Positions 34,690 to 43,296 of a stretch of DNA of 64,000 nucleotides are shown here, piece by piece. Source of the DNA: Halorubrum laminariae (GTDB lineage Archaea; Halobacteriota; Halobacteria; Halobacteriales; Haloferacaceae); NCBI RefSeq assembly GCF_024494655.1, contig NZ_JANHDL010000001.1:310001-374000 (forward strand), given 5' to 3'. Positions within the stretch are counted from its first letter, which is position 1, and the number at the start of each line of letters is the position of its first letter. The notes under the pieces were generated by a model. It saw only the letters and a program-made list of their open reading frames with translations. It did not search any database and had not been told where the DNA came from. Made by a program: the position numbers and the translations under genes.

Positions 34690-35211
34690 CTATCGGACGA
34701 GCCGGGAACAGGTCCCACAGAGGTTCTCTTCTTTCACGTCGACCTCGCGGACCGTGGGCGAAAACGACATCACGCACTTGCTGTTGTCGCAGTGCTCCAG
34801 TCCGAGGGTGTGGCCGATCTCGTGGACGACTTCCTTGCGGACGCGGTCTGCGAACACGTCGATCGCGGGCTTCGTCGAGACGCCGCCGTCGGATGAGGTT
34901 CGCAGCCTGTGGGTGGATATCACGGAGCCGCTGCCGTTGAGGTACGCAAGCCCGAACACGTAGTTCCGCCGGCGGTAGTACAGGTCCTGAGAAGTGATGC
35001 CGATGTTCTTCTCGCCGCCGCCGACGCGACCGACCGTTTCGATAAGATCCTCGGCACGGTACTGGTCGCGTCCCGCGTCGTAGGCGGTCTCGGGGATCGG
35101 CTGGTCGTCGTGGACCGTGACGTCACAGTCGTACACCAATCGGAGCGCAGCGGAGGCCTCCCGTTTCACGCGCGGGGTGACCTCCCCGACCGGAACGATG
35201 TCCACGAGCAT
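34690..35211 (-). CDS. amzA: Archaemetzincin family Zn-dependent protease
   Basis: 173 residues. The metzincin motif HEIGHTLGLEHCDN gives the three zinc His and the catalytic Glu; the following KCVMSF supplies the Met-turn, and the archaemetzincin-specific cysteines in HCDNSKC and LCGTC bind a second structural zinc. The N-terminus MLVDIVPVGEVTPRVKREAS is typical. The ATG at 35211 is 42 nt from the divergent UPF0146 gene, so promoters overlap. Confidence 0.93.
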   Translation of the reverse strand: MLVDIVPVGEVTPRVKREASAALRLVYDCDVTVHDDQPIPETAYDAGRDQYRAEDLIETVGRVGGGEKNIGITSQDLYYRRRNYVFGLAYLNGSGSVISTHRLRTSSDGGVSTKPAIDVFADRVRKEVVHEIGHTLGLEHCDNSKCVMSFSPTVREVDVKEENLCGTCSRLVR

Positions 35212-35253
35212 GGAACCGCTTTTGACCGCCGCGGTCATAAAGCCCGCGCCGTG

Positions 35254-35775
35254 GTGTCATCTCCCCGTTGCGCGCTCGTCGAGTCGCTCTCCCGCTACGA
35301 ACGCCTGATCGAGGTTGGTATCGGCGATCGACCGGAGGTCGCGCTCGCGCTCGCCGACCGCGACCGCGACGTGTTCGCCATCGACGTCGACGTCGGAGAC
35401 CGCGTGCGCGAAGCCGAAGACGGGATACGAGGCCGAAACGGGTCGCGCGACGGATCTCTTCGCGCCGTGCGGGCCGACGTGCTCGCGCTCGCAGACGAAC
35501 GAGCTCAGTTGACTCCCTCGGGGGCGCTCCCGCGCTCCGTCGATGCGGTGTACGCCTGCAACCTCCCCGCCGAACTCCAGCGGCCGACCGTGAGACTCGC
35601 CGCGCGACTCGACGCAGCCTGTCTGTTCACGACGCTCGGATTCGAGGAGCCGACGGTCGCGGTCCGTCGCCGTTCACTCGACGGCACCACGCTGTACGTC
35701 GCGCGTGAGGGGACAGAAACCGGCGACAGCGGTGCCGACAGCGAAGCGGGCGACGGAGGGGCCGGGAGCGGGTGA
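35254..35775 (+). CDS. UPF0146 family protein
   Basis: About 173 residues from GTG 35254 (GTG 35251 is equally possible). A Rossmann-like beginning (YERLIEVGIGDRPEVALALA, then VFAIDVDV) and LPRSVDAVYACNLPAELQRP recall SAM-dependent methyltransferases with a degenerate glycine loop. This matches the archaeal UPF0146 family. The C-terminal 30 residues are Gly/Ser/Asp-rich and probably disordered. Function unknown. Confidence 0.83.
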   Translation: MSSPRCALVESLSRYERLIEVGIGDRPEVALALADRDRDVFAIDVDVGDRVREAEDGIRGRNGSRDGSLRAVRADVLALADERAQLTPSGALPRSVDAVYACNLPAELQRPTVRLAARLDAACLFTTLGFEEPTVAVRRRSLDGTTLYVAREGTETGDSGADSEAGDGGAGSG

Positions 35776-35844
35776 TCCGCCGACCGCGCCCGCACCGACC
35801 GCGAACCCGGAACGTTCTTTCCCGCAGCCGTCGGCTACGGGAGT

Positions 35845-36708
35845 ATGCAGGTCGACGCAGTGGTGCTCGACATCGACGGGGTGTTGGTCGACGTGGCGGA
35901 CTCGTATCGCCGAGCGATCATCGAGTCCGTCGACCGGGTGTACGGGGCGACGATCGACCGCGACGCGGTCCAGTCGTTTAAGAATGCGGGCGGGTTTAAC
36001 AACGACTGGGAGCTGACGGACGCGGCCGCACTGTACGTGCTGGCCCGCCGTGAGGGGCTGGAGATGGATGTCGAGTCGTTCACCGACCTCGTGGCCGACG
36101 GCGGCGGCGGACTCAACGCGGCGAAAGCCGTCGTGAACGATCTCCCGGGCGTCGCGAAGGCCCGCGTCCGCGACCAGTGGGACACAGAGCAGCTCCGCGA
36201 GACGTTTCAGGCGCTGTACCTCGGCGAGGACTTATACCGCAAACTGGAGGGCGGCGAGCCCCCGCTTTCCGCACCGGGGTATATCCACGACGAGCCGACG
36301 CTCGTCGCTCCCGAGACGATAGACGATCTGACGGAGCGGTTCGACGTGGGCGTGGTGACCGGGCGACCCGCCGCCGAGGCCGATATCGCCCTGTCGCGCG
36401 TCGGGCTCGACGTGTCCGGGGAACACCGGTTCACGATGGACGACTGGGAGGAAGGGAAGCCGCACCCGCGGGCGCTCGTCGCGCTCGCGGAGCGGTTCGA
36501 CGCCGACCGCGTCGCCTTCGCCGGCGACACCCTCGACGACATACGGACCGCGCGCAACGCCGACGCCGACGACGAGACCTGCGTGTACTACGGGATCGGC
36601 GTTCTCACCGGCGGGCTGACGGGCGAGGCGGGACGACGGACGTTCGCCGAGAACGGAGCCGACGCGGTCGTCGACGACGTGAACGAACTGGTGAATCTGT
36701 TGGAGTAG
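35845..36708 (+). CDS. HAD-type hydrolase, TIGR01548 family
   Basis: 287 residues. HAD motif I is [18 protein letters not shown], motif II lies in [16 protein letters not shown], motif III includes the Lys of [10 protein letters not shown] and motif IV is [16 protein letters not shown]. The insert [18 protein letters not shown] places it in the archaeal TIGR01548 group, which is often fused or linked to HisB-like genes. The substrate is likely a phosphate ester but cannot be read from the sequence. Confidence 0.9.
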   Translation: MQVDAVVLDIDGVLVDVADSYRRAIIESVDRVYGATIDRDAVQSFKNAGGFNNDWELTDAAALYVLARREGLEMDVESFTDLVADGGGGLNAAKAVVNDLPGVAKARVRDQWDTEQLRETFQALYLGEDLYRKLEGGEPPLSAPGYIHDEPTLVAPETIDDLTERFDVGVVTGRPAAEADIALSRVGLDVSGEHRFTMDDWEEGKPHPRALVALAERFDADRVAFAGDTLDDIRTARNADADDETCVYYGIGVLTGGLTGEAGRRTFAENGADAVVDDVNELVNLLE

Positions 36709-36746
36709 AGGGAGAGGCTGAAGTCAGAATTGAGCGCCGCAGGAGA

Positions 36747-36822
36747 TGGGCCCTGCCGGATTCGAACCGGCGATCATTCCGTTATGAGCGGAACGCTTTG
36801 AGCCAGACTAAGCTAAAGGCCC
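36747..36822 (-). tRNA. tRNA with CAU anticodon (Ile2 or elongator Met)
   Basis: A complete cloverleaf: acceptor 5' GGGCCUU pairs with 3' AGGGCCC and discriminator A; the D arm contains TAGCTTAGTCTGG, the anticodon loop is CTCATAA and the T arm CCGGTTCGAATCCGG. The GGGCC acceptor differs from the GCCGG start I recall for haloarchaeal elongator Met tRNA, so tRNA-Ile2 (agmatidine-modified CAU) is a good alternative. No intron; CCA is not encoded. Confidence 0.9.
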
Positions 36823-36938
36823 GTATACCGAGGTAAACGAGACCGACCCTTTAGCGTACCGAATCGGAACAATCGACGGCGAGATATCCCACGCTCGATG
36901 CGAATTGCAGCTGCTCGAAAAACAGAATACGGAGGAAG

Positions 36939-37011
36939 CGCCGAAGCCAGGACTCGAACCTGGGACCGCCTCGTTAACAGCGAGGCGCTCTACCAACTGA
37001 GCTACTTCGGC
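36939..37011 (-). tRNA. tRNA-Asn (GUU)
   Basis: 73 nt with acceptor GCCGAAG/CTTCGGC and discriminator G, D arm GTAGCTCAGTTGGTAGAGC, anticodon loop CTGTTAA giving GUU, and T arm CCAGGTTCGAGTCCTGG. No intron and no encoded CCA. It is 116 bp from the CAU tRNA on the same strand; an AT-richer spacer between them may hold a promoter. Confidence 0.95.
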
Positions 37012-37170
37012 TCATTCTCGGGTACTCGCGTCGTTTTGATAGGGCTTTCGTTTCCGCCCGACTCGGGAGCAGTGGGTTGGCACACCGCCCGACACCGCGG
37101 CGGTCCAGCGACACGTGACTCCTCGCGGCGTGACCGACACGTTTTCGGCCGGACCGCGAGATGTCGATCC

Positions 37171-38649
37171 ATGAGCGACACCGAGGCGACCGACCTCGAC
37201 GCGGTGCTGGCGCGCGTCCGAGAGCGGGCAATCCCGCAGCCGGAAGAGCGGGAGCGGCTCCGAGCGGTCGCCGCCGACCTCACCGCGCGGGCCCGCGAGG
37301 CGATTGCTGACCTCCCGGTCGCCGCCGACGTGGTGCAGGTGGGGTCGACCGCCCGTGGGACGTGGGTCTCCGGCGACCGCGACATCGACCTGTTCGTCCG
37401 GTTCGACGCCGACCTCGACCGCGAGCAGTTGGAGGAGTACGGGCTCGCCGTCGGCCACGCGGTGCTCCCAGACGGACACGAGGAGTACGCGGAACACCCC
37501 TACGTGAAGGGGTCGCACGAGGGGTTCGACGTGGACTTGGTTCCCTGTCACGATGTGGAACACGCCGGCGACCTGGTCTCGGCCGTCGATCGAACGCCGT
37601 TTCACGACGCCTACCTCTCCGCCCGACTGGACGAAGATCTCGCCGACGACGTGGTGCTCGCGAAGGCGTTTCTGAAGGGTATCGGCGCGTACGGCAGCGA
37701 CCTCCGCACGGAGGGGTTCTCCGGGTACCTCACCGAGCTTCTCGTGCTGGAACTCGGTGGGTTCGTCCCGCTCGTCGAGTCCGCTCGAAGCTGGCACCCG
37801 CCGATGGAGTTCGACCCGGAGAGCCACGCGGAGCAGACGTTCGACGACCCTCTCGTCGTCGTTGATCCGACCGACCCGACGCGAAACGTGGCAGCGGTCC
37901 TCTCCGCGGCGAACCTCGCTCGACTCCAGCACTACGCCCGCGAGTTGCTCGCGGCACCGCGTGTAGAACTGTTCGAGACGGAGCCTCCAGAGCCGCTCGA
38001 CGCCGCGGGCGTCCGCGACCACGTGTCTCGACGGGAGACGACACCGATTGCGATCACGTTCGACGCCCCCGACCTCGTCGACGACCAGCTGTGGCCGCAG
38101 CTCCGTCGGTCCCTCGACGGGATCGTGCGCGGACTCGACGCGCACGGCTTCGACGTGCTTCGGGCGCAGGCGATGGTAAGCGCCGACCGCGATACGGACG
38201 CTCACGAGAACGACATCCGAGAAATCGAGACGCACGACGGCCCCACACGCGAGACTGCGCAGAACGGGAACGGCCCGGATCGCAAGAGTCGACGGGCGGC
38301 GCTGTACGCCGAACTTGAGGTAGCAGAACGACCTGCAGTCGAGCGACACGAGGGGCCGCCCGTCGCCGTTAGAAACCACGCGGAGAGCTTTTATCAGTCA
38401 TACGCCGATGACGTCGATCCGGACACATACGGCCCGTTCATCGACGGGAACCGGTACGTCGTCGAGCGCGAGCGCGCGTTCACGACGGTTCGCGACTACC
38501 TCGAAAGCGACGATGCCACCGACGTCGCGCTCGGTGCGCAGGTGGACCGCGCCTTCGCCGAACGCGACGTGTTGGTCGGCGACGCCGTCGCGACGCTCGC
38601 CGACGAGTTCGGCGGCTCGCTCCGAGAGTTCTACGAGCCGCATCCGTGA
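37171..38649 (+). CDS. cca: CCA-adding enzyme (archaeal class I tRNA nucleotidyltransferase)
   Basis: 492 residues. The nucleotidyltransferase signature is VQVGSTARGTWVSGDRDIDL (GS..RGT..DxD), then the second catalytic acidic residue in FDVDLVPCHDVEHA, and LAKAFLKGIGAYGSDLRTEG of the archaeal class I enzyme. Length is slightly above the usual 440-460 because of an acidic, variable insertion at about 335-380. It adds or repairs the 3' CCA of tRNAs, necessary as neither tRNA here encodes CCA. ATG 37171 is preferred; a longer reading frame would run into the tRNA-Asn gene. Confidence 0.95.
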   Translation: MSDTEATDLDAVLARVRERAIPQPEERERLRAVAADLTARAREAIADLPVAADVVQVGSTARGTWVSGDRDIDLFVRFDADLDREQLEEYGLAVGHAVLPDGHEEYAEHPYVKGSHEGFDVDLVPCHDVEHAGDLVSAVDRTPFHDAYLSARLDEDLADDVVLAKAFLKGIGAYGSDLRTEGFSGYLTELLVLELGGFVPLVESARSWHPPMEFDPESHAEQTFDDPLVVVDPTDPTRNVAAVLSAANLARLQHYARELLAAPRVELFETEPPEPLDAAGVRDHVSRRETTPIAITFDAPDLVDDQLWPQLRRSLDGIVRGLDAHGFDVLRAQAMVSADRDTDAHENDIREIETHDGPTRETAQNGNGPDRKSRRAALYAELEVAERPAVERHEGPPVAVRNHAESFYQSYADDVDPDTYGPFIDGNRYVVERERAFTTVRDYLESDDATDVALGAQVDRAFAERDVLVGDAVATLADEFGGSLREFYEPHP

Positions 38650-38668
38650 CGACGAGTCGAGACGACGC

Positions 38669-39010
38669 CTACTCGGAGAGCCGATCGGAGACGATGTAGA
38701 CGCCAGCGACGATCGCGACGAGAACGGCACCGACGACAGACGCGAGCGCCGCGATGCGCGGGAACGCCAGCCAGAACGCGACGTAAAACGAGAACGCGAA
38801 CGCGAGCAGTCCGACGATGGCGACACCGCGAGCCGGATTTTGGACGGCCGCGACGAAAATGCGCTGTGGGAGCGAGAGGTCGCCGAACGCAACGGCCTCG
38901 GGGTGGTCGGCACCCACCTCGTTTGCCGTATCGTCCACCGCGCCCTCATCGACCGCCGCGGCGTCGCCGTCGGCGTCGATCCGCCGGCCGGAGTCAGCGT
39001 CGTCGGTCAC
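38669..39010 (-). CDS. Two-helix membrane protein, haloarchaeal hypothetical
   Basis: 113 residues from a GTG at 39010 (TDDADSGRRID start). The N-terminal 45 residues are acidic; then LPQRIFVAAVQNPARGVAIV leads into TM helices at about 60-80 (GLLAFAFSFYVAFWLAF) and 85-105 (ALASVVGAVLVAIVAGVYIV). Function unknown. It converges with cca (19-nt gap) and lies 100 nt downstream of the crcB pair. Confidence 0.75.
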   Translation of the reverse strand: MTDDADSGRRIDADGDAAAVDEGAVDDTANEVGADHPEAVAFGDLSLPQRIFVAAVQNPARGVAIVGLLAFAFSFYVAFWLAFPRIAALASVVGAVLVAIVAGVYIVSDRLSE

Positions 39011-39110
39011 GGCGGCGAGTACGAGACGGAGCGGCCTGTACCTGTCGTTTGTCTGCGTCGGTCGCGGCTGGACGGCGAGACAGCGGGCCTGTGCGGTCGC
39101 GCCGAAACAC

Positions 39111-39497
39111 TCACGCGAGACCGCCGAGAGCCGATCCGACGACGAACGCGACCAGCGCGATAGCGAGATTTGCGACTGCGAACCACGCCGCACGGCGACC
39201 GTCTCCGCCGGAAATGGTCGAGACGGTCTCGACGGCGAACGTGGAGAACGTGGTGAACGCCCCGCAGAAGCCGACGGCGACGAAAAGCGTCTCCGCGGAC
39301 CCGATCGGTGCGGCGAGAGCCGCGCCAAGCGCGAGGCTTCCGAGCGCGTTGACGGCCGTGATCGACAACCGGCCCTTGATCCGGAGCCCAACAGCGTGAC
39401 GGGCCGCGGCTCCCAGTGCGCCGCCGAGTCCGACGAGGAGGACCGGGGTAATCGCACCGATCACCGTCACAGTTGTCCTCCGACCACCATCATACAC
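39111..39497 (-). CDS. crcB: CrcB/Fluc fluoride channel subunit
   Basis: 128 residues from GTG 39497 with four membrane helices. Family marks are GGALGAAARHAVGLR, NALGSLALGA (the conserved Asn) and GFCGAFTTFSTFAVE (the FTTFSTF phenylalanine box lining the fluoride pore). Fluc channels are dual-topology dimers; here two different subunits are encoded side by side and presumably form a heterodimer. The start overlaps the first subunit's stop by 8 nt. A GTG about 27 nt further in is an alternative start. Confidence 0.9.
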   Translation of the reverse strand: MYDGGRRTTVTVIGAITPVLLVGLGGALGAAARHAVGLRIKGRLSITAVNALGSLALGAALAAPIGSAETLFVAVGFCGAFTTFSTFAVETVSTISGGDGRRAAWFAVANLAIALVAFVVGSALGGLA

Positions 39498-39837
39498 GTC
39501 CTCCGATCAGTATGCCGACCGCCGCCGCTGCGAGCCCCAGCGCGTAGCTCGCGGCGACATACGTGCTCCCGGCGACGGTACCGAGCGCTACCCCGTCGCC
39601 GACGAACGTGCTGTACGTCGTGAACGACGAGAGTGCGCCGGTTCCGACGAACAGCTGGGTGCGGGTCGTCGTCGTACGGCCGACGAGGACGCCGAGCGCG
39701 AGCGATCCCGCGATATTCACCGCGAGCGTGCCGAGGCCGGTCGTGTCTCCGGCAGCCACGTCGACACCGTATCGGGCGGCCGCACCGACGAACCCGCCCA
39801 CGGCAACGAGGAGGTAGCCGAACCGCGTCCGTTCCAT
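39490..39837 (-). CDS. crcB: CrcB/Fluc fluoride channel subunit, second copy
   Basis: 115 residues with four membrane helices: GGFVGAAARYGVDV, NIAGSLALGVLVG and GALSSFTTYSTFVGD, the FTTYSTF variant of the Phe box. It is the first of the pair in the transcript. It begins 19 nt after the HerA-like gene, so the three genes form an operon. The two CrcB proteins are clearly different from each other, as expected of opposite-facing heterodimer partners. Confidence 0.9.
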   Translation of the reverse strand: MERTRFGYLLVAVGGFVGAAARYGVDVAAGDTTGLGTLAVNIAGSLALGVLVGRTTTTRTQLFVGTGALSSFTTYSTFVGDGVALGTVAGSTYVAASYALGLAAAAVGILIGGRV

Positions 39838-39856
39838 GCGAGAGGATCGCCGCCGG

Positions 39857-41104
39857 CTACCTTGGGACTTCGGACTCGCACGAAGCGGTATCCGGCGGCT
39901 TGCCTCCGATCATCTCGACCTCTGTCGCACCGGCCCCGCCGGACCGTTCGACCGCCGCCCGGGTCCGGCTCGCACGGGGGCTGCCGCCGCCGTGTGAGGT
40001 CCGTCGCTCGCGGATGCGGACGGTGTGTGCCGTCTCCGTCGCGTCGTCGACGACGAGCGCCTCGCCGGTCCCAGTCGGGAGCCGCGAGGCGAGCGATCCG
40101 GCGAGATACGTCGCCTCCGCCTCCGCGAGTCGGGAGACGTCGCTCTCGGCGGTCAGTCGGTGTGCGACGAGGAGATCCGACTGCGAGACCGCGACGCTCG
40201 GGACCGCATTCGGGCGTTGTGTCGCGCAGACGAGCGACACGCCGGGCGCTCGACCGCGGGTGAGGAGCGTCCGCAGCGCCGGGTCGGCGACGCCGCCGAA
40301 GAAGACGTGCGCCTCGTCGACGAGCAGCCACGGGAGCCGGTCGAGCGCACCGTCGACCTGCGCGTCGTAGAGCCCGCGGGCGACCGCGCGGACGACAGCG
40401 GCCGCGGCTCGATCCGGAACGCCGGCGAGGTCGAGCACGGTCGGCGTCCCGTCGGCGGCGAAGCTCGCGACCGGCGGTGCGTCGGCGTCGAAGACGCCCC
40501 ACGACTCGGCCAGTCGGAGGTGGTTATCGACGGCGCGGCGATCGGCGTCCGGTGCCCGCGACGCGTCGATCCAGTCACGGATATCTTCGAAGGACGGTGA
40601 CTCGGGTCCGGTCTCGGCGTCGGGTGCGGTATTCGTCCCGCCGTCGGACGCGCCCGTGTCGGCGACGGCTCGCCAGAGTAGGCTCCCCGCGCCGCTTTCG
40701 GGGTCGAGACCGAGCAGGTCCGGCCACGCGCTCGCCGGGATGGCGGCGGGAGGAACGCTCGGTTCGACGACGCGGCCGCCGGCTTCGCGGAGTCCCCCGA
40801 ACACGCCCATTGGATCGACGACGACCGGCGAGACGCCCTCGGCGGCCGCGAGCCCCTCGGCGATGACACCGAGCGTGTACGACTTCCCGGTTCCGCGCTT
40901 TCCGAAGATGACGGCTGCGTGCGGGCCGTCCACGTCGACGCCGACAGCGGCCCCGGTGCTGCCGTCGCGGGCGAGAAACGATCCGAGCCGGACTGTCGAC
41001 GGCGGGATGGTCTCGGCGGAGTCGGCCGTCGCCTCGCGAGATGGGGTAGCCGCTGCGGGCGACGGCGTCGACGGCTGGGCGTCGTCGCGTCCGATCACGT
41101 GCAT
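39857..41104 (-). CDS. HerA/FtsK-like ATPase (DUF87 group)
   Basis: 415 residues. A single RecA-like ATPase: Walker A FGKRGTGKSYTLGV (about 72-85), Walker B PWLLVDEAHVFFGG and sensor-like SLVCATQRPNAVPS, followed by the LTAESDVSRL arginine-containing region. This is the DUF87/HerA-type hexameric ATPase wording. HerA acts with NurA in DNA end resection, but no nurA is present and the protein lacks the HAS barrel, so the partner and substrate are unknown. ATG 41104 (HVIGRDDAQP). The following crcB genes are 19 nt away. Confidence 0.82.
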   Translation of the reverse strand: MHVIGRDDAQPSTPSPAAATPSREATADSAETIPPSTVRLGSFLARDGSTGAAVGVDVDGPHAAVIFGKRGTGKSYTLGVIAEGLAAAEGVSPVVVDPMGVFGGLREAGGRVVEPSVPPAAIPASAWPDLLGLDPESGAGSLLWRAVADTGASDGGTNTAPDAETGPESPSFEDIRDWIDASRAPDADRRAVDNHLRLAESWGVFDADAPPVASFAADGTPTVLDLAGVPDRAAAAVVRAVARGLYDAQVDGALDRLPWLLVDEAHVFFGGVADPALRTLLTRGRAPGVSLVCATQRPNAVPSVAVSQSDLLVAHRLTAESDVSRLAEAEATYLAGSLASRLPTGTGEALVVDDATETAHTVRIRERRTSHGGGSPRASRTRAAVERSGGAGATEVEMIGGKPPDTASCESEVPR

Positions 41105-41222
41105 ACCGACCGAGGCCGCGGCATCGAACAAAAAGGACGGGGTGGCACGCGAGAGCCCATCCGAGGCTGGCCCGACCGACGCGATACGACTCTTTATACC
41201 TGATACCGAGACCAGCGGGAGT

Positions 41223-41699
41223 ATGTTCGACTCGACACGTGACGGACGCACCGCGAACAGACGGTCGTTTCGTACGGATCGCCGCGCGATAGAGGGACTG
41301 CCGGTCAGACTGGTGATCGCGCTCGTCGTCGGCGTCGCGAGCCTCAGCGTCATGATGGGGATGATCGGCGATATCGACGGGCTGGCCGCGACGGAACTCG
41401 ACGCCAGACCGCAGCCGGAGGTGACGACACCGGGCGACCAGTCGCTCGCGGTCACGGTCCTCGACCCCGACGGCGCGAGCGTCGCCGACGCGACGGTGAT
41501 CGTCCGGAGCGGCTCGGCGCGAATCGACGGGGTCGCCACCGGCAAAACGAACGCTGACGGCACCGCACGCGTCGAAGTCGACCCGACGCTCGGACCGAAC
41601 CAGCCGGACGGAACGCTCACGATCGAGGTGAAGCCGCCGGCGGAGGGCGACTACGTCGACGAACGCGAGAACACGGACGTGCTGGTCGTCGCCGAGTGA
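41223..41699 (+). CDS. Membrane-anchored carboxypeptidase-regulatory-like domain protein (DUF7382-like)
   Basis: 158 residues. After a basic N-terminal tail, residues about 24-50 (LPVRLVIALVVGVASLSVMM) form a membrane anchor. From about 65 to 155 there is a beta-sandwich of the carboxypeptidase regulatory/Big-like type: LAVTVLDPDGASVADATVIV, GVATGKTNADGTARVEV. The domain should face outside the cell. A TATA-like box (ctttatacctg, about 41191) is about 28 nt upstream of the ATG. Confidence 0.75.
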   Translation: MFDSTRDGRTANRRSFRTDRRAIEGLPVRLVIALVVGVASLSVMMGMIGDIDGLAATELDARPQPEVTTPGDQSLAVTVLDPDGASVADATVIVRSGSARIDGVATGKTNADGTARVEVDPTLGPNQPDGTLTIEVKPPAEGDYVDERENTDVLVVAE

Positions 41700-41768
41700 T
41701 CGACTCGACCGCGGCCGGGGAGGTCAGCTGTGATCAACTGCGATCAGCCGCGAATAGTGCCCGAGCCG

Positions 41769-42605
41769 TCAGATCCGATCGTCCCAGTCGATCCACTCCT
41801 GTTCCCAGCCGTGAGACGCGAAGTGACCCCGTTTGGCCCACTCGGCGTCCTCCCTGCGCGTCCGGTTCCGCTCGACGCCCGCCTGCTCCCCGTCGACGAG
41901 CATCGGGTCGATCCGAACCGGGCCCGCGGTCTCGACGGTGCTGAACCCCTGTGGGGCAGCATCGTCTCCGTCTGGCGGCTGTGAGGGCGTCGTCTCGGGT
42001 CCGGCGTCGACATCGCGACCGGTGTCGCCGGTGGACTTATTCTCGGAGTCGGGCTCGATTGCGGCGATGGTCTGGGCCGTCGTGCCGCGCGGATAGACGA
42101 TCCGGCCGTTCGCGGCGAGTTGATCACGGAGCGCACGCGGGGGTTCGACGACGGCCGCTTCGAGGAGGATCCGGTCGTACGGCGCGTACTCCGGAAGCCC
42201 GTTGACGCCGTCTCGTCGGTCGACGAGCACCGCGTCGTAGCCGGCCGTCGAGAGATTCGATCGTGCGCTCCAGACGGCCTCGCGGTCGATGTCGACCGCG
42301 TGCACGTGGCGTGGGCCGGCTATCTCGGCGAGCAGCGCGACGGAGTAGCCCGCGCCGGCACCGACGACGAGCACCTCGTCGCCCCGGGTGACATCTAACG
42401 CCGTGATCAGCCGAACGACGGTCTGAATCGAGAGGGATTCGTTATCGTCGTCGGTGCGACCGGCTCCGCTCGCTCGGGTGGTGTCGTCGACGAACGGCTC
42501 GCGAGGGACTCGCTGGAGCGCCGTCAGCACAGACGCGTCCAGCGGCTCGTCGAGCTGGTGTTCGAGCCCCTCGATCGCGTCCGCGCGGATCGACGCCTCG
42601 TCCAT
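41769..42605 (-). CDS. Protein-L-isoaspartate O-methyltransferase homologue, divergent
   Basis: 278 residues. SAM motif I is degenerate, VLVVGAGAGYSVALLAEIAG, and the motif normally reading TISQPYIV is SIQTVVRLI. An acidic, low-complexity insertion (about 187-240) separates the Rossmann core from a C-terminal segment ending GWEQEWIDWDDRI. It is a paralogue of the pcm gene 40 nt upstream in the same transcript. It may be a non-repair methyltransferase or a regulatory partner. ATG 42605. Confidence 0.8.
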   Translation of the reverse strand: MDEASIRADAIEGLEHQLDEPLDASVLTALQRVPREPFVDDTTRASGAGRTDDDNESLSIQTVVRLITALDVTRGDEVLVVGAGAGYSVALLAEIAGPRHVHAVDIDREAVWSARSNLSTAGYDAVLVDRRDGVNGLPEYAPYDRILLEAAVVEPPRALRDQLAANGRIVYPRGTTAQTIAAIEPDSENKSTGDTGRDVDAGPETTPSQPPDGDDAAPQGFSTVETAGPVRIDPMLVDGEQAGVERNRTRREDAEWAKRGHFASHGWEQEWIDWDDRI

Positions 42606-42645
42606 ACGCCTGCTCGGCACTCGGCCGTCTAAAACCGCTCGCTTG

Positions 42646-43290
42646 TCACCGCATCGGGACGAACCGGACGCTTCCGTGGTCCTCGCGCTCGATCCCGTCG
42701 TCTCGGACCGTGAGACGAACGAGCCGCTGGCCGCCGCTCTCCTCGTCGACCGGCGCGACGACGCGACCGCCGACTTCGACGCGGTCGACGATCGGCTCGG
42801 GAACGCCGGCCGACGGCGCACACGTCACCGACGCAGCCGCGAACGGTGCCTCCTCGCGGAACGCCTCTCGGGCGTCGCCCGCGTGCACGGTGACCACATA
42901 CCCGTGCCGATCGAGCCTCTCCCCCGCGATTTCGGCCAGTTCGGGGACGTACTCCGCAGTGAAGACGTTGCCCGGACCGACGATCTCGGCGAGGACGGCG
43001 GCGTGGTAGCCGCAGCCGGTCCCCACCTCGAAGACGCGGTCTCCCCGTTCGAGGTCGAGCAGGTCGGTCATGATCGCCACCATGTGGGGCGCGCTGATCG
43101 TCTGGTCGTGTCCGATCGGCAGGGGGCGGTCCGCGTACGCCCGCGCCCGCTGGCTGTCGGGAGCGAACGCGTGGCGAGGAACCGCTTCGATCGCGGAGAA
43201 GACCGCGGGATCTACGTCGAGACGGCGTTGGAGATCAGCGACCAGTTCGCGGCGAGCCTGTGCGTACGCGGAATCGTCCAATGCGATCAC
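42646..43290 (-). CDS. pcm: Protein-L-isoaspartate O-methyltransferase
   Basis: 214 residues, standard size. Key regions: IEAVPRHAFAPDSQ, PIGHDQTISAPHMVAIM (the isoaspartate-site loop), SAM motif I VFEVGTGCGYHAAVLAEIVG, and RDAREAF-type motif DAREAFREEAPFAAASVTCA. It methylates isoaspartyl residues to start repair of aged proteins. Its start (GTG 43290) lies 6 nt after the stop of the secreted repeat protein, with a GAGGAG ribosome-binding site overlapping that stop, so the genes are tightly linked. Confidence 0.94.
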   Translation of the reverse strand: MIALDDSAYAQARRELVADLQRRLDVDPAVFSAIEAVPRHAFAPDSQRARAYADRPLPIGHDQTISAPHMVAIMTDLLDLERGDRVFEVGTGCGYHAAVLAEIVGPGNVFTAEYVPELAEIAGERLDRHGYVVTVHAGDAREAFREEAPFAAASVTCAPSAGVPEPIVDRVEVGGRVVAPVDEESGGQRLVRLTVRDDGIEREDHGSVRFVPMR

Positions 43291-43296
43291 CTCTCC

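Noticed and set aside
36898..37170. N-terminal extension of the CCA-adding enzyme
   Set aside because: It would translate through the tRNA-Asn gene; the ATG at 37171 starts the conserved protein.
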